Source: Candidatus Hydrogenedentota bacterium (GTDB lineage Bacteria; Hydrogenedentota; Hydrogenedentia; Hydrogenedentales; JAEUWI01). Taken from it: 64,000 nucleotides of DNA. This document shows, one piece after another, positions 9,812 to 18,506 of this stretch (position 1 is its first letter; every line of letters starts with the position of its first letter). The stretch is from assembly GCA_019637335.1 (NCBI GenBank), contig JAHBVV010000015.1:89549-153548 (forward strand), read 5' to 3'. A program made the translations under genes and the position numbers. A model generated the notes under the pieces. It did no database searches, was not told the DNA's origin, and worked only from the letters and a program-made list of their open reading frames with translations.

Positions 9812-9846
9812 ACGTAAAGCATAAACCATAACGTTATGGTTTACAA
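9812..9846 (-). promoter_or_regulatory. Promoter with palindromic operator in the spacer, upstream of fic-merR
   Basis: Read leftward: TTGTAA (9846-9841), a 17-nt spacer, then TATGCT (9823-9818). Transcription would start 6-7 nt further on, at the ATG at 9811. A perfect 22-bp palindrome, half-site TAAACCATAAC, spans 9822-9843 and is centred in the spacer. MerR-family regulators bind dyads between the -35 and -10 boxes, so this is the natural operator for the HTH domain of the Fic fusion. Hexamers are 4 of 6 matches each. Autoregulation is inferred. Confidence 0.7.
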
Positions 9847-9883
9847 TAGCACCGAATGCCCACTGATTTCTTTGCCCGTTACG

Positions 9884-11254
9884 CTACTCGCTCCCCAACG
9901 GCAGTTCCTGATTACACACCCCGTCCTTTCCCGCATGAAAGATATTCTCCCCCACGACCACATTCTTCGGGAAATGCGGGCTGTCGGGCGTGTACCGCAC
10001 ACACAGCGCGTACTGGTAGCGCGGGCCTTCCCGCACGAGTTCCCCATCCACCAGCACGCCATCCCGACCGGAATCGTACACGATATTGCCTTCGATGAGG
10101 ATGTCGGACAGGTTCGGGTTTTCCTCCAATTGCTTGTCCATAAGGAAGATGCCGTACCCACCGTTGCCCTCGTTCCGCCCGCCCCAGTTCCAGTATTCGT
10201 GGCCGTAGCCGAAGTCCGTGATCTGGTTGTTGGCGATGATGATGCCGCTGTCGTGGTTACCCGCCTTCGCCGGCGCGCCTTCCTTCGCCAGCACGGCATG
10301 CTCCGAGGCCGCGCCGGGATTGATGAGGATGCCCCAGAGGTCGATGTGGGTCAGCAGGTTACCCGTCACCGTGACATTCCGGCTGCCGTGCGTCATCTTC
10401 ACGCCCATGAACCCGTGGTCCACAATGTTGTCGGACACGATGACGTGGTCCGAGTGGATATCGATGCCCTGGGCGCAATTTTGCAGGTAATTGCCGCGGA
10501 TGATCGTGTGGCTCGTCTCGCGCGGGCCGGTCACCACGATGGCGGAGCCCTGGTGCCAGTTGCTCACGTAGCCGGTCTCCCAGGCCTCCCGCGGCATAAG
10601 CTGGCCCTTCTCCCCGGGCCGCACGGTCAGCTCGCCGAGGCCATATTGCTCCTTCGCCTCCCGGGTCGGCAGCAGCCGCTCCTCAATAACCCGGTTCGAT
10701 TCAATCACCGTGCCCCGGCTGCCGGTCACGAGAATGCCGGTACCGTCGATCGCACGGAACGCATAGCCATACAGCGGCGACGCCGTGCGATCGTCGATGG
10801 CGATGCACTTGTAGTTGCGCACCAGGCAATCCTTCACCGTCACCTGCTCGCTGCCGCGTATTTCAATCGCCGCGTCCCGCGCATGGTGGTCGAGCACCCG
10901 CACACCGCGCACGTCCACCAACCGGCTCTTGTGGATAAACAGTCCCGGCCCCCGCGCCGGTTCGTCCGCCGCGCTCCGCGTCAGCGTGACGCCCTCCAGC
11001 CGCACCAGGCTCGCCTTTTCCACCGTCACGATACTCGCGCCCGGATTGGTCTGTTCGATGGCGCCCGGCCCATACAGCCCCCCGCCTTCGCCGCGCAGAA
11101 ACAGCGCAGCATCGATCGTGTGAACCCCCGGCGGCACATAGATCATCTCCCCCGGATGCGCGTCGATCGCCTCCTGCGGCGTGGGGTAGTCGGTAATCGC
11201 GGGCTGCGCAACGGCCAGCGGGGCCATCAGGGCGATACAGATCGATGCGAACAT
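9884..11254 (-). CDS. Secreted right-handed beta-helix (pectate-lyase-like) protein
   Basis: The ATG at 11254 is chosen because AGGATC lies about 8-12 nt upstream and it opens directly into a signal peptide (MFASICIALMAPLAVAQ). An in-frame ATG at 11290 would add 12 polar residues. The 456-residue product carries many PbH1-like turns: 'SLVRLEGVTLTRS', 'LVDVRGVRVLDHHARDAAIEIRG', 'VIVSDNIVDHGFMGVKMTHGS', 'VTVTGNLLTHIDLWGILIN'. These form a parallel beta helix used by pectate lyases, epimerases and other polysaccharide-acting proteins. I see no clear catalytic signature, so substrate and even catalysis are open. It is transcribed alongside the PhyH gene at 11357 but 102 bp downstream of it. Confidence 0.75.
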   Translation of the reverse strand: MFASICIALMAPLAVAQPAITDYPTPQEAIDAHPGEMIYVPPGVHTIDAALFLRGEGGGLYGPGAIEQTNPGASIVTVEKASLVRLEGVTLTRSAADEPARGPGLFIHKSRLVDVRGVRVLDHHARDAAIEIRGSEQVTVKDCLVRNYKCIAIDDRTASPLYGYAFRAIDGTGILVTGSRGTVIESNRVIEERLLPTREAKEQYGLGELTVRPGEKGQLMPREAWETGYVSNWHQGSAIVVTGPRETSHTIIRGNYLQNCAQGIDIHSDHVIVSDNIVDHGFMGVKMTHGSRNVTVTGNLLTHIDLWGILINPGAASEHAVLAKEGAPAKAGNHDSGIIIANNQITDFGYGHEYWNWGGRNEGNGGYGIFLMDKQLEENPNLSDILIEGNIVYDSGRDGVLVDGELVREGPRYQYALCVRYTPDSPHFPKNVVVGENIFHAGKDGVCNQELPLGSE

Positions 11255-11356
11255 GAGGGGGATCCTGTGGATTGAACGGCCGCCCGCCATACCGCGCAGG
11301 GGGTATTGGCGGAGCGTGAACGGCGTGAAAACGTTACCGAACTGCGCATTGGCCCC

Positions 11357-12121
11357 TCAACAGCTCTCCTGCGGGACGCCGTCAATCAATAGCGGGTCCC
11401 CGCTGCTGTAGACGCCCTTCGCCGGATCGCCGTGGGTGAATAATGTCGGCGTGTACGCCACGAAATAGCTCCGCCGCGGGCGACCGGTGGTGTTCGCGCC
11501 GCTCCGGTGCAGCAGGAAGCTCGAAAAAGCCACCAGCGTCCCCGCGGGGACCTCGATGAGGTCGCCGGGGTCGTCGCCGCCGTAGCCCACCATGGCGTGG
11601 GCGGATTCGTCCCACGCATGGGGCAGGAGGCCGCGGGAGGGCGCGCGCTCAAAGGGCAATACCGAAATCGTGCCGTTGGCCTCGCTCATGTCGTCCAGCG
11701 CGATCCAGCACGTGAGATATGGCGTGTGCTCCGCCGCGCCGCCGGAATAGACCGAATAGCCGCTGTCCTGGTGCCAGGCAAAGCTCGTCGCCTCATCCGA
11801 CATCTTCACCACGAACTGTTCGTTGTGCAGGTAGGCCGTATCCCCGATTGTCGCGCGGCAGACGGACGCCGCCTTCTCGCCGAAGATCAACGGCAGCAGC
11901 TCCGGATGGGTCTTGCGCGCGCTCAACACGAAGTACTTCTTGCCGAGCACGTTGATGCGATCCTCGGTTACCCCGCGCGCGCGCATGTCCGCCTCAATTT
12001 CCGACACGGACGCGTCACAGACGCCCCGCACCAATTCCAATTCGTTCGCGTCCAGGAAGTTGGGTGCGATCAGGTAGCCCAAGTCTCTGAACTGCGCGCA
12101 CTGGCGCTCTGAAATCTGCAT
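11357..12121 (-). CDS. Phytanoyl-CoA dioxygenase (PhyH) family protein
   Basis: The ATG at 12121 follows GAGGCAGCG, a good ribosome site, giving 254 residues (MQISERQCAQFRDLGYLIAPNFL). Longer in-frame starts to 12202 lack support. This is a Fe(II)/2-oxoglutarate-dependent oxygenase of the PhyH family. WHQDSGYS (about residue 120) supplies the HxD metal ligands, LLHRSGAN (about 210) the distal His, and the following Arg residues (GRPRRSY) could bind 2-oxoglutarate. The N-terminal 'FRDLGYLIAPNFLDANEL' is also standard for the family. There is no signal peptide, so it is cytoplasmic. Such genes are abundant in this kind of genome; the substrate cannot be told from sequence. Confidence 0.85.
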   Translation of the reverse strand: MQISERQCAQFRDLGYLIAPNFLDANELELVRGVCDASVSEIEADMRARGVTEDRINVLGKKYFVLSARKTHPELLPLIFGEKAASVCRATIGDTAYLHNEQFVVKMSDEATSFAWHQDSGYSVYSGGAAEHTPYLTCWIALDDMSEANGTISVLPFERAPSRGLLPHAWDESAHAMVGYGGDDPGDLIEVPAGTLVAFSSFLLHRSGANTTGRPRRSYFVAYTPTLFTHGDPAKGVYSSGDPLLIDGVPQESC

Positions 12122-12296
12122 CGCTGCCTCGTTTACCGAAGAGCCTCGTGCGACGACCAACACGGGAGCGCAACGGCCTCGCTGAAGCCTACGTGAGCAC
12201 ACAAATCTGATTCAAATCCACTGCGACGCCTGGCGCGTGAATGGCGCGGCAGTCGGGTGCTACAATCCCCGCCACCGGCAACCCACGGAAATCCCC

Positions 12297-13094
12297 ATGC
12301 ACGCTCTCACCGCCATCGCCAACGGCCGCTTCACGCCCCGCGCGCTCCGGGTCTATCTCGCCGCCCTCATCGTTGGCTTCTACGGGCTCATCCTCCCGTG
12401 CTGGTGGCTATTCCCCGCCGAAAACAACTTCTCCATCCTCACCCACACCTTCAGCTACCTCGGCAGCTGGGAGGAAGACCGCAATCCACGGGCGTGGTGG
12501 CTCTTCAGCATCGCCATGACCGCCTGGGGCCTGGCGTCCATCCCGCTCGTGCTGTATTCCTGGCGCCGCGCCGCGCCCTGGGCCCGCCGCGCCCCACGCG
12601 TGCTTCCGGGCCTGCTGCTCGCGGGTTGCGCGGGTATCATCATCGTCGGGCTCTTCCCCGACACGCGCGATGCCATCATCGGCCCCCTGCGCTGGACGCG
12701 GGTGCATTACTTCGGCGCGCTGTTCATCGTCGTGGGGTTCCTGGGCGGTGTGCCCTGGCTCGGCGCGCTCGTGCGCCGCGCCGCGCGCGACCCGCGCCTG
12801 CCGGAGGATGTCCGCCGCGCCTACGCCCGCGCGCAGTGGCCCCACGCCTGCTTCGCCGCCATCTGCGCGGTCGCCCTCTTCTTCCTGATCCGCTGGGAGA
12901 TCATCTACCCGGGACTGAAAGCCGCCGCGGAAGCCGAGGGCCGCGAATTCGGCAGCCGCTGGCGCGAGGCGATGAACACCATCTACTCCTTCCCCCTCTG
13001 GGACAACGTCTTCGTCCAGACGCTGTTCATTTACCTGGTCTGGACCGCGCTGGCGCTCCCGGCGCGCGAACCGGGCACGCTTGACGCGAAATAA
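12297..13094 (+). CDS. Multi-pass membrane protein, DUF998-like
   Basis: A 265-residue protein from the ATG at 12297 (MHALTAIANGRFTPRALRVY). The in-frame ATG at 12237 would add a polar segment with no membrane character. Six or seven hydrophobic segments are visible: YLAALIVGFYGLILPCWWLF, WWLFSIAMTAWGLASIPLVL, LPGLLLAGCAGIIIVGLFP, YFGALFIVVGFLGGVPWLG, HACFAAICAVALFFLI and VFVQTLFIYLVWTALAL. The conserved-looking 'FSYLGSWEEDRNPRAW' loop after the first segment resembles DUF998/Frag1-like membrane proteins. No function is known. It is divergent from the PhyH gene and converges with the LamG gene at 13107. Confidence 0.7.
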   Translation: MHALTAIANGRFTPRALRVYLAALIVGFYGLILPCWWLFPAENNFSILTHTFSYLGSWEEDRNPRAWWLFSIAMTAWGLASIPLVLYSWRRAAPWARRAPRVLPGLLLAGCAGIIIVGLFPDTRDAIIGPLRWTRVHYFGALFIVVGFLGGVPWLGALVRRAARDPRLPEDVRRAYARAQWPHACFAAICAVALFFLIRWEIIYPGLKAAAEAEGREFGSRWREAMNTIYSFPLWDNVFVQTLFIYLVWTALALPAREPGTLDAK

Positions 13095-13106
13095 CGCGCA
13101 ACGGGA

Positions 13107-16100
13107 TCAGTCCCCGCCCACCCGGAAGAAATGCCAGGCCGCTTGCCCGGTCGCCCCTTCCCGCGCGCGGGCGCTCCACATGCCCGGCGTATCGTTCGGC
13201 GCGATTTGCAGGTCCACCCGCAAGACGCCGTCCTTCGCGCCGTAATACCCGCTGAATTCCGCCGCCCGCCCGTCGGGGTCGCGGATATCGAGCTCCACGG
13301 GAACCACCGCATCCACCGGCTGGCTTTCGGCGTCCGCCACCGTAACCGTCAGCGCAACCGGTTTCCCGCGCTGCGCTTCTTCCGGCCCACTCACGGCGAT
13401 CGAGGCGATGGGTCTTGCGGTTACCAGCAACATCCGCCCGCCGCCGGGCTCCAGTTGCAGATCGAAGCGCGTGCCGTCCTCCGCGGGCGTCACGGGAATC
13501 TCGCGGGACGCCACCAGGTCATACACGTGCCCCGCCCGCGCCAGATCGATTGTGGTGGTCGCCGGAAGGCCGTTCTCCATCACCAGGCCGTGGCTGCCAA
13601 CATAGCTCCCGAACTCCCGGTGGTCGTTGATCGCGAAAAGATACTCCGAGCTCCCGTACGCGCGGCGGTACGTCAACACCTCGGGGTTGGACGACCTCAC
13701 CGGCCAGGCATAACGCCCCGCGAGCTGTTCGCGGAGTGCGGCGGCCCGCTCCAGCAATGCCGCCTTGTCAACATCCGCCTGTTTGACGCGCGTATAGACG
13801 GGTATCGTGATGTCCGGCGCAATCGCGGGGCAAAGCCGCTCGTCCCCCACCACAATGCCGCCCCCTTGCTGGAAGGCCCGCACGGCGTCCACGATGCTCC
13901 GGGGCAGCACATCGCAATCGGCCAGCACCAGCACGCGATAACGATCAAGCCCGTCCCGCTGGAGGCTCTCCTCGAACACGATCTCCGGCTGCAGGCCCGC
14001 GAAGCGCAGAATGTGGTAGGCGTCCGCGCCCCACGACCCGCCCCAGCCGTAGGTCCCGCGCCCGGCGAACATCTCCGAGGTGAAACTCTCCAGAAAAGCC
14101 ACGTCCGAAGGGGCGGCGGGCGTCTGGAGAAGCGTCGGACCCAGGGGACGCACGACCGTCGCCGCTAATTCCTTCAGCGCATGCCGCGTCTCCGGGTGCG
14201 TGTAGCGGTACACCGATCCGCCTTCCGCCGGCACAAGCGACTGCCAGCCGTGGTACATGATCCCCTTTACCGGCCGCGCGATCTTGCTCCAGAAGGCCTG
14301 CCGCAGGTGCGCCGGCGCAATCGTGATGTACGCCGCGTCGGGATCGTAGTCTTCCCACGCGGACTGCGCCGCCGCTACCGTGCCCTCGGCGGGCGCGGTC
14401 TGTGACCGGTACCAGATGATCTGCGTCATCTTCATCACGTCCTGCCCCGTCCGCCCGCCGCGCGCCATCGCGAACAGTTCGTCCGCCGCCAGCCCGATGC
14501 GCTCGGGATCGGGATAGCTGTAGGTCCAGTGGGAGAGGTAGTCCACATTGCCGCCGCTCCCCCAGATCGACGGAACGCGCACCGCCGGATCGAAGAAGGT
14601 CCAGAAGTCATCGCCCGCCTCCCGCAAGCCGTCGTGGACCGCGGAGTGCATCGCGTTCCACCCGTCGCCCACCTTCCAGAACCAGCGGTAGTACTGGAGC
14701 AATTCGTGATCATCCGGAACGGCGCGGTCCGGTCGAAAATCCGGAATCTCGCTCCAGCGCACGCCGTTCTTGTGCTGCGCCTCCTCCGGGATCTCCCGGC
14801 CGGTCGCCGCGCGGTAGGCCGCGCGATCGTGCTCGTGAAAGCAGACCTGCGAGCTGTCCCGCACTTCCGTGTTGATCAGGGCCGCCTGGAAGGCCGGAAA
14901 ATCGCCATAACTCTGCGCCACCGATTGCCCCACATTCTTGGAGAAGTCCAGCAGACCCGGCGTCAGGCAGCAGGGGTTCACGCGCTCGTAGGGCGCGCCG
15001 TCGCGGCCGATGCGCAGGAGTTCGGTCTTCGCATCGAGCCAGTGCCCCACGCCAAGGCTGATGATGACGCCGAAATCCTCCGCAAAGGCCCGGTCCAGCA
15101 TGCGGTAGCTCGCGTCCAGGTTCCGCGAATCCTGCGCGGGAACCGGCGCGCCCGCCCGCCAGACGGCGTCGTAATCACAGCGCAGCCCGAGGCAGTGCGT
15201 GAAGCCCAACTCCTTCAATCGCGGCAACTCCTCCACAACGCCTTCGACCCCGCCCACGCCCCACATCACCACGGGCATCCGGTGGGGCGGCTGGCGCGGC
15301 ACGATGGTCACGGGGAACGTGTCGGTGTTCCGGTACGCGGTTTCCTCCGGGCCGGTCGCATACGTGACCGCCACCGCGTACTCCCCCGGGCGAAGCGACG
15401 TGTCCAGCGCGTACGCCACGTCCGCCGATCCGCCCGGAGCCAGTTCGGGCAGCGTGTAGGCCTGTTCCGGCATTCCCGGAACGCGCACCGTCGCGGTCAC
15501 CCCCGTGAGTGGCGCCCGCCGCGCGTTGGTCAGCGTGAAGCCCAGGCGCGCATCCGCCTCCATCCGGCCCCAGGCCGTCCGCACGTGCGCCGCCGACACC
15601 ACCAGCGGACGGAATTCCCGCGCGCCTTCCGTCAGCCGGACTTCGTCGATCGTGCCGGGAAAGCCGTGGTACAGGCTGCCCACGCGATCGCCGATCGACA
15701 GCCCGTGCGCCCCAGGGTGCACCGGCCCCCGACCCGGCTTCGTGGAACGGCCCACCGACCGCCCATCGCGGAAGAACTGCACCGTCCCCGCGCCGTCGTA
15801 GGTGAAAGCAACGTGACGCCACACGCCCGGTTCGTAGGACAGCCCCCCGCCATCCCACCAGGTCTCCGAATCTTCGCCAAACCCGAGCACTACCCGCATG
15901 CGCCGCAGGCCGCTCCCGTCCGCCGGCCCGAGAATCCACTGGTAGTCATCGTGCGCGACGTATTTCTTGTCCAGCAGGAAGGAATCCGGATAGTCCGCAA
16001 TCGCCTCGCTCGGGCGTATCCACATCTCCGCGGTGAAGGCGCCGCGCGGCGACAGTTCCGGCGCGTCGGGCGCGCGCATGGCGTGGCGCACGTCCTCCAC

Positions 16101-16364
16101 CGGGTGCCCGGGATACGAGGCGAGCCCCGCGCCGAAGCGCCCTTCGGGAACCCGCGCCGCGCCGTCCAGCACGCCGTCATGCCCCTTTCCCGAGGCATCG
16201 GCAACGGCGCCGCCCTCGCCCTCGAAGTTCCAGAACGCGATGACGTGTTCGCCCGCCGCGTCGTCGCCCGTGTAAGCCGACTCCCACGGCTCGGCCTGCT
16301 GCGCGGCGGCGGCAGAAGCGAGAGCAATCACAAGAAGGGCGCTGAAGAAGAACTGGGGTCGCAT
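13107..16364 (-). CDS. Secreted LamG-domain, glycosidase-like multidomain protein
   Basis: A 1085-residue exported protein. The ATG at 16364 follows CGAGGAAT. MRPQFFFSALLVIALASAAA is a signal peptide ending at AAQQ. Residues ~40-255 form a LamG/concanavalin-like domain ('VIAFWNFEGEGGAVADASGKGHDG', 'FTAEMWIRPSE', 'GTIDEVRLTEGAREF'). An Ig-like region follows to ~360. Residues ~370-720 resemble a TIM-barrel glycosidase of the beta-galactosidase type ('LKELGFTHCLGLRCDYDAVW'). Residues ~780-880 look like a glutamine-amidotransferase-like trimerisation domain ('VLVLADCDVLPRSIVDAVRAF'). The end is Ig-like. Substrate binding by LamG plus glycoside cleavage is a reasonable reading, but catalytic Glu residues are not identified. 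It lies 163 bp from the DUF2961 gene, which is transcribed in the same direction. Confidence 0.7.
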   Translation of the reverse strand: MRPQFFFSALLVIALASAAAAQQAEPWESAYTGDDAAGEHVIAFWNFEGEGGAVADASGKGHDGVLDGAARVPEGRFGAGLASYPGHPVEDVRHAMRAPDAPELSPRGAFTAEMWIRPSEAIADYPDSFLLDKKYVAHDDYQWILGPADGSGLRRMRVVLGFGEDSETWWDGGGLSYEPGVWRHVAFTYDGAGTVQFFRDGRSVGRSTKPGRGPVHPGAHGLSIGDRVGSLYHGFPGTIDEVRLTEGAREFRPLVVSAAHVRTAWGRMEADARLGFTLTNARRAPLTGVTATVRVPGMPEQAYTLPELAPGGSADVAYALDTSLRPGEYAVAVTYATGPEETAYRNTDTFPVTIVPRQPPHRMPVVMWGVGGVEGVVEELPRLKELGFTHCLGLRCDYDAVWRAGAPVPAQDSRNLDASYRMLDRAFAEDFGVIISLGVGHWLDAKTELLRIGRDGAPYERVNPCCLTPGLLDFSKNVGQSVAQSYGDFPAFQAALINTEVRDSSQVCFHEHDRAAYRAATGREIPEEAQHKNGVRWSEIPDFRPDRAVPDDHELLQYYRWFWKVGDGWNAMHSAVHDGLREAGDDFWTFFDPAVRVPSIWGSGGNVDYLSHWTYSYPDPERIGLAADELFAMARGGRTGQDVMKMTQIIWYRSQTAPAEGTVAAAQSAWEDYDPDAAYITIAPAHLRQAFWSKIARPVKGIMYHGWQSLVPAEGGSVYRYTHPETRHALKELAATVVRPLGPTLLQTPAAPSDVAFLESFTSEMFAGRGTYGWGGSWGADAYHILRFAGLQPEIVFEESLQRDGLDRYRVLVLADCDVLPRSIVDAVRAFQQGGGIVVGDERLCPAIAPDITIPVYTRVKQADVDKAALLERAAALREQLAGRYAWPVRSSNPEVLTYRRAYGSSEYLFAINDHREFGSYVGSHGLVMENGLPATTTIDLARAGHVYDLVASREIPVTPAEDGTRFDLQLEPGGGRMLLVTARPIASIAVSGPEEAQRGKPVALTVTVADAESQPVDAVVPVELDIRDPDGRAAEFSGYYGAKDGVLRVDLQIAPNDTPGMWSARAREGATGQAAWHFFRVGGD

Positions 16365-16527
16365 CGGAATTCCTCGGGTTGAAAGCCAACCCGGGGAGTA
16401 TGGCGCCCGCTCGACCGCCGGGACAAGAAGCGTGGGAGCTGCGACCGGCGCGCAACGGCACGCGCGGGCGGGCCGCCCCCGAAACCGCGCCGCACGCGCC
16501 CCGAATTCGTCTCGTAACGCCTTCGCT

Positions 16528-17679
16528 TTACTCGTCCACGATAATCAAATCTTCCTTCGCCGGCAGCGGCGGGAACGGGTTGTGCGGCTCCAGCTGGTAC
16601 CAGTACGCCACCGACGCCAGGTCGTCCTGCAGCGGCAGGTAGCGGCCCTCGCTCTGCCAGCCGAGACTCTGGATGGTAATCCGCAGATCCTTTTCAAACC
16701 GGACCGGATCCGTGATGTGCCAGCGGTACTGGCCGAAGCGGCGTTGCGGGCCCTCGTAGTTTTCCACGTGGTAGAAGCCGGTGTAGGGGCTGGTAAAGCT
16801 CTCGTAGCGCACCTTGCCGTCGACTTCATGCTCCGAGTAGCCGTAGGACCCGCAGAAATAGTCCTCCTCGCCCGTGCCGCAGATCGTCGGGAAGTCCGTG
16901 TCGCCGTCCATATAGAACTTGATCTCGCCCTCGCCCCACCAGCCCGGGCTGTTCGCCCCATGGGCCAGGTACGTTCCCACGTAATTGCCCCGGCCCTGGA
17001 TCCCGTCCACAATCGTGTAGTCCTCCTTCTCGGGCAGCGGGTTCACGCGGCGGAACTGCGCGTGGAAGTACGGCGTGTTCTCCGGCACGGCCTCCAGCGA
17101 ATAGTCGATCTGGTAATAGACCGTCGCCCGCTTCTCGCCCAGGTTCTCCATCGTGACCTTCGCGCCCTTCCGGAACGGCATCTGCCAGTACGAATTGAAG
17201 CCGCTGCGCGGGTTCACGCATACCGCCAGGGACGTGATCCGCGGCTCGTTGCCCATGCCCCAGCCCGCCGCGAAGAAATCGCCCACCGGAACCTCCACCG
17301 AAGGCGTCTCCTCGCCGTCCCAGTAGAAGCGCAGGATCATCAGGCGGTAATCGCCCACCGGTGTCATCCAGATATGGTTGATCACGCCGGATTCGTTAAT
17401 CTCGCCCAGCGTGAACGTCGTTCCCGGCTCAATGTGCACATAGGGATTCACCTTCCAACCCTGCCCCAGCTCCCGCGCGGCACGCGACGCCGTGCCCTCC
17501 TCCAGCGTCGCCATACCCCCCTTCCCCTTCTCGCCCGTGAAATTCTCCGGGCTGATGGATCGGGTCTTGGCGTCCTTCAGCTGGTACAGATGGTCCAACG
17601 TGTTCGTTTGCGCGTGCACGGCGGCGGCTCCCATGGTCATCAACAAGGCGGTGGTCAGCAGACAGATGGCTCGTTTCAT
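16528..17679 (-). CDS. DUF2961 (GH172-type) secreted protein
   Basis: A 383-residue exported protein; the ATG at 17679 follows GGGGAGAATTGAATC, and MKRAICLLTTALLMTMGAAA is a signal peptide ending at VHAQ. DUF2961 features run through its length: 'GVINHIWMT', 'LRFYWDGEETPSVEVPVGDFF', 'FNSYWQMPFRKGAKVTMENL', 'GEGEIKFYMDGDTDFPTICG', 'GTGEEDYFCGSYGYSE'. DUF2961 was later assigned to glycoside hydrolase family GH172, whose studied members act on alpha-D-fructofuranosides and D-arabinofuranosides. The 'GEGEIKFYMDGD' and 'GTGEEDYF' segments hold acidic residues in the expected region. The actual sugar is unknown. It is probably part of a polysaccharide-degradation set with the LamG gene at 13107. 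Confidence 0.88.
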   Translation of the reverse strand: MKRAICLLTTALLMTMGAAAVHAQTNTLDHLYQLKDAKTRSISPENFTGEKGKGGMATLEEGTASRAARELGQGWKVNPYVHIEPGTTFTLGEINESGVINHIWMTPVGDYRLMILRFYWDGEETPSVEVPVGDFFAAGWGMGNEPRITSLAVCVNPRSGFNSYWQMPFRKGAKVTMENLGEKRATVYYQIDYSLEAVPENTPYFHAQFRRVNPLPEKEDYTIVDGIQGRGNYVGTYLAHGANSPGWWGEGEIKFYMDGDTDFPTICGTGEEDYFCGSYGYSEHEVDGKVRYESFTSPYTGFYHVENYEGPQRRFGQYRWHITDPVRFEKDLRITIQSLGWQSEGRYLPLQDDLASVAYWYQLEPHNPFPPLPAKEDLIIVDE

Positions 17680-18241
17680 GATTCAATTCTCCCCGGTTGG
17701 GTTGGCATACACGCCTGATTGTAGATCCGGGACGGAAAGCAGGCAAGTTTTCCGGCTTGGATCGCCCCCGCTCCTGAGGAAGGCTGCATCGTCCAAAGGC
17801 TCCACCCGGACGCGCCGCGATTAACGCCTCGGAAAGAGCTGGTTTTGCTGAGAGCACGCTCAGCCGCATGCCGCGGCCCCGGCCGCACCCAGGCCCGGAG
17901 AGCGGAATGGACTACCAGCCTGTGTGTGGTTTCGGTATTGCTCAGCAATGGAATTAACTCGCCGCGGGCGCCCATGGGGACCGTTGTCTGCCCTCCCCGC
18001 TGCTCAAGCCCGCTCACTATGGTGTAAGGAGGTCAGCCGTCGGCAAATCGAGTTCCTCCACCACGCATTGTACCCGCCCACAAAAACCACCCACATCTAG
18101 CACCCAAAGGACGAACTTGATTGAATCCTGTTGAAAATCAAGCCTTGGCAATGTATCCTGAAGACGCGGAGTTTCAGGCGCATTGGACTCGAGTTGCGTC
18201 ATGCCAGCTAAGTGGTGCAATCAGCAATAGGAGTACTTGTC
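17680..18241. other. Intergenic region between DUF2961 and the small-protein/Fic operon
   Basis: Divergent intergenic stretch of 562 bp. The only element I can support is the promoter at 18131-18159 for the rightward operon. Short open frames here have no ribosome site or recognisable protein. GC is lower near the Fic operon, which may reflect transfer. Confidence 0.5.
18131..18159 (+). promoter_or_regulatory. Probable sigma70-type promoter of the small-protein/Fic operon
   Basis: TTGAAA at 18131-18136 (5 of 6 matches to TTGACA), a 17-nt spacer and TATCCT at 18154-18159 (4 of 6). Transcription would start near 18166, leaving a leader of about 75 nt before the ATG at 18242. Confidence 0.5.
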
Positions 18242-18445
18242 ATGGCGGATCGCAAGCAGTTCTTAAACGTACGAGATACGCGCCCTCGTCTTCTTGAATT
18301 GTTGAATAAAGCTAAAACGCAAGACGTGTCGGAGGAAGAATTGAGGGAACAGCGAATAAGTTTTGCTTTTGGCAATGCGCCCGACTCAACGCTCATCACC
18401 AAAGATTCTGTGCGCCAGTCGTCGCATAGGATTCGCCTGAAATAG
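18242..18445 (+). CDS. Small protein of unknown function, probable partner of the downstream Fic protein
   Basis: A 67-residue protein starting MADRKQFLNVRDTRPRLLEL. The ATG at 18242 follows AGGAG at 8-nt spacing; an earlier in-frame start at 18212 lacks a ribosome site. It is highly charged with no membrane segment. The N-terminal half looks helical and the end is FGNAPDSTLITKDSVRQSS followed by HRIRLK. It lies 61 bp upstream of a Fic gene in the same direction. Class I Fic toxins are preceded by a small antitoxin, but the antitoxin motif [ST]xxxE[GN] is not present here. A regulator or non-canonical antitoxin is possible; I do not recognise the family. Confidence 0.6.
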   Translation: MADRKQFLNVRDTRPRLLELLNKAKTQDVSEEELREQRISFAFGNAPDSTLITKDSVRQSSHRIRLK

Positions 18446-18506
18446 GGCTCTCACATAACAATAGGCGGCTCTTGTTAAATCGGCGTTCCTGGAGAGAGGG
18501 GTATTC

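Noticed and set aside
9836..11275. Long rightward open frame (479 codons) opposite the beta-helix gene
   Set aside because: Its product is rich in Arg, His and Pro with no recognisable fold. The leftward frame has a signal peptide and beta-helix turns. In high-GC DNA the opposite strand often stays open.
14529..16382. 617-codon rightward frame opposite the LamG gene
   Set aside because: Arg/Val/His-rich composition without domains, while the leftward frame has a signal peptide, LamG and barrel domains.
18017..18220. Small leftward ORF between DUF2961 and the Fic operon
   Set aside because: It covers the promoter of the rightward operon, has no ribosome site and no recognisable protein sequence.
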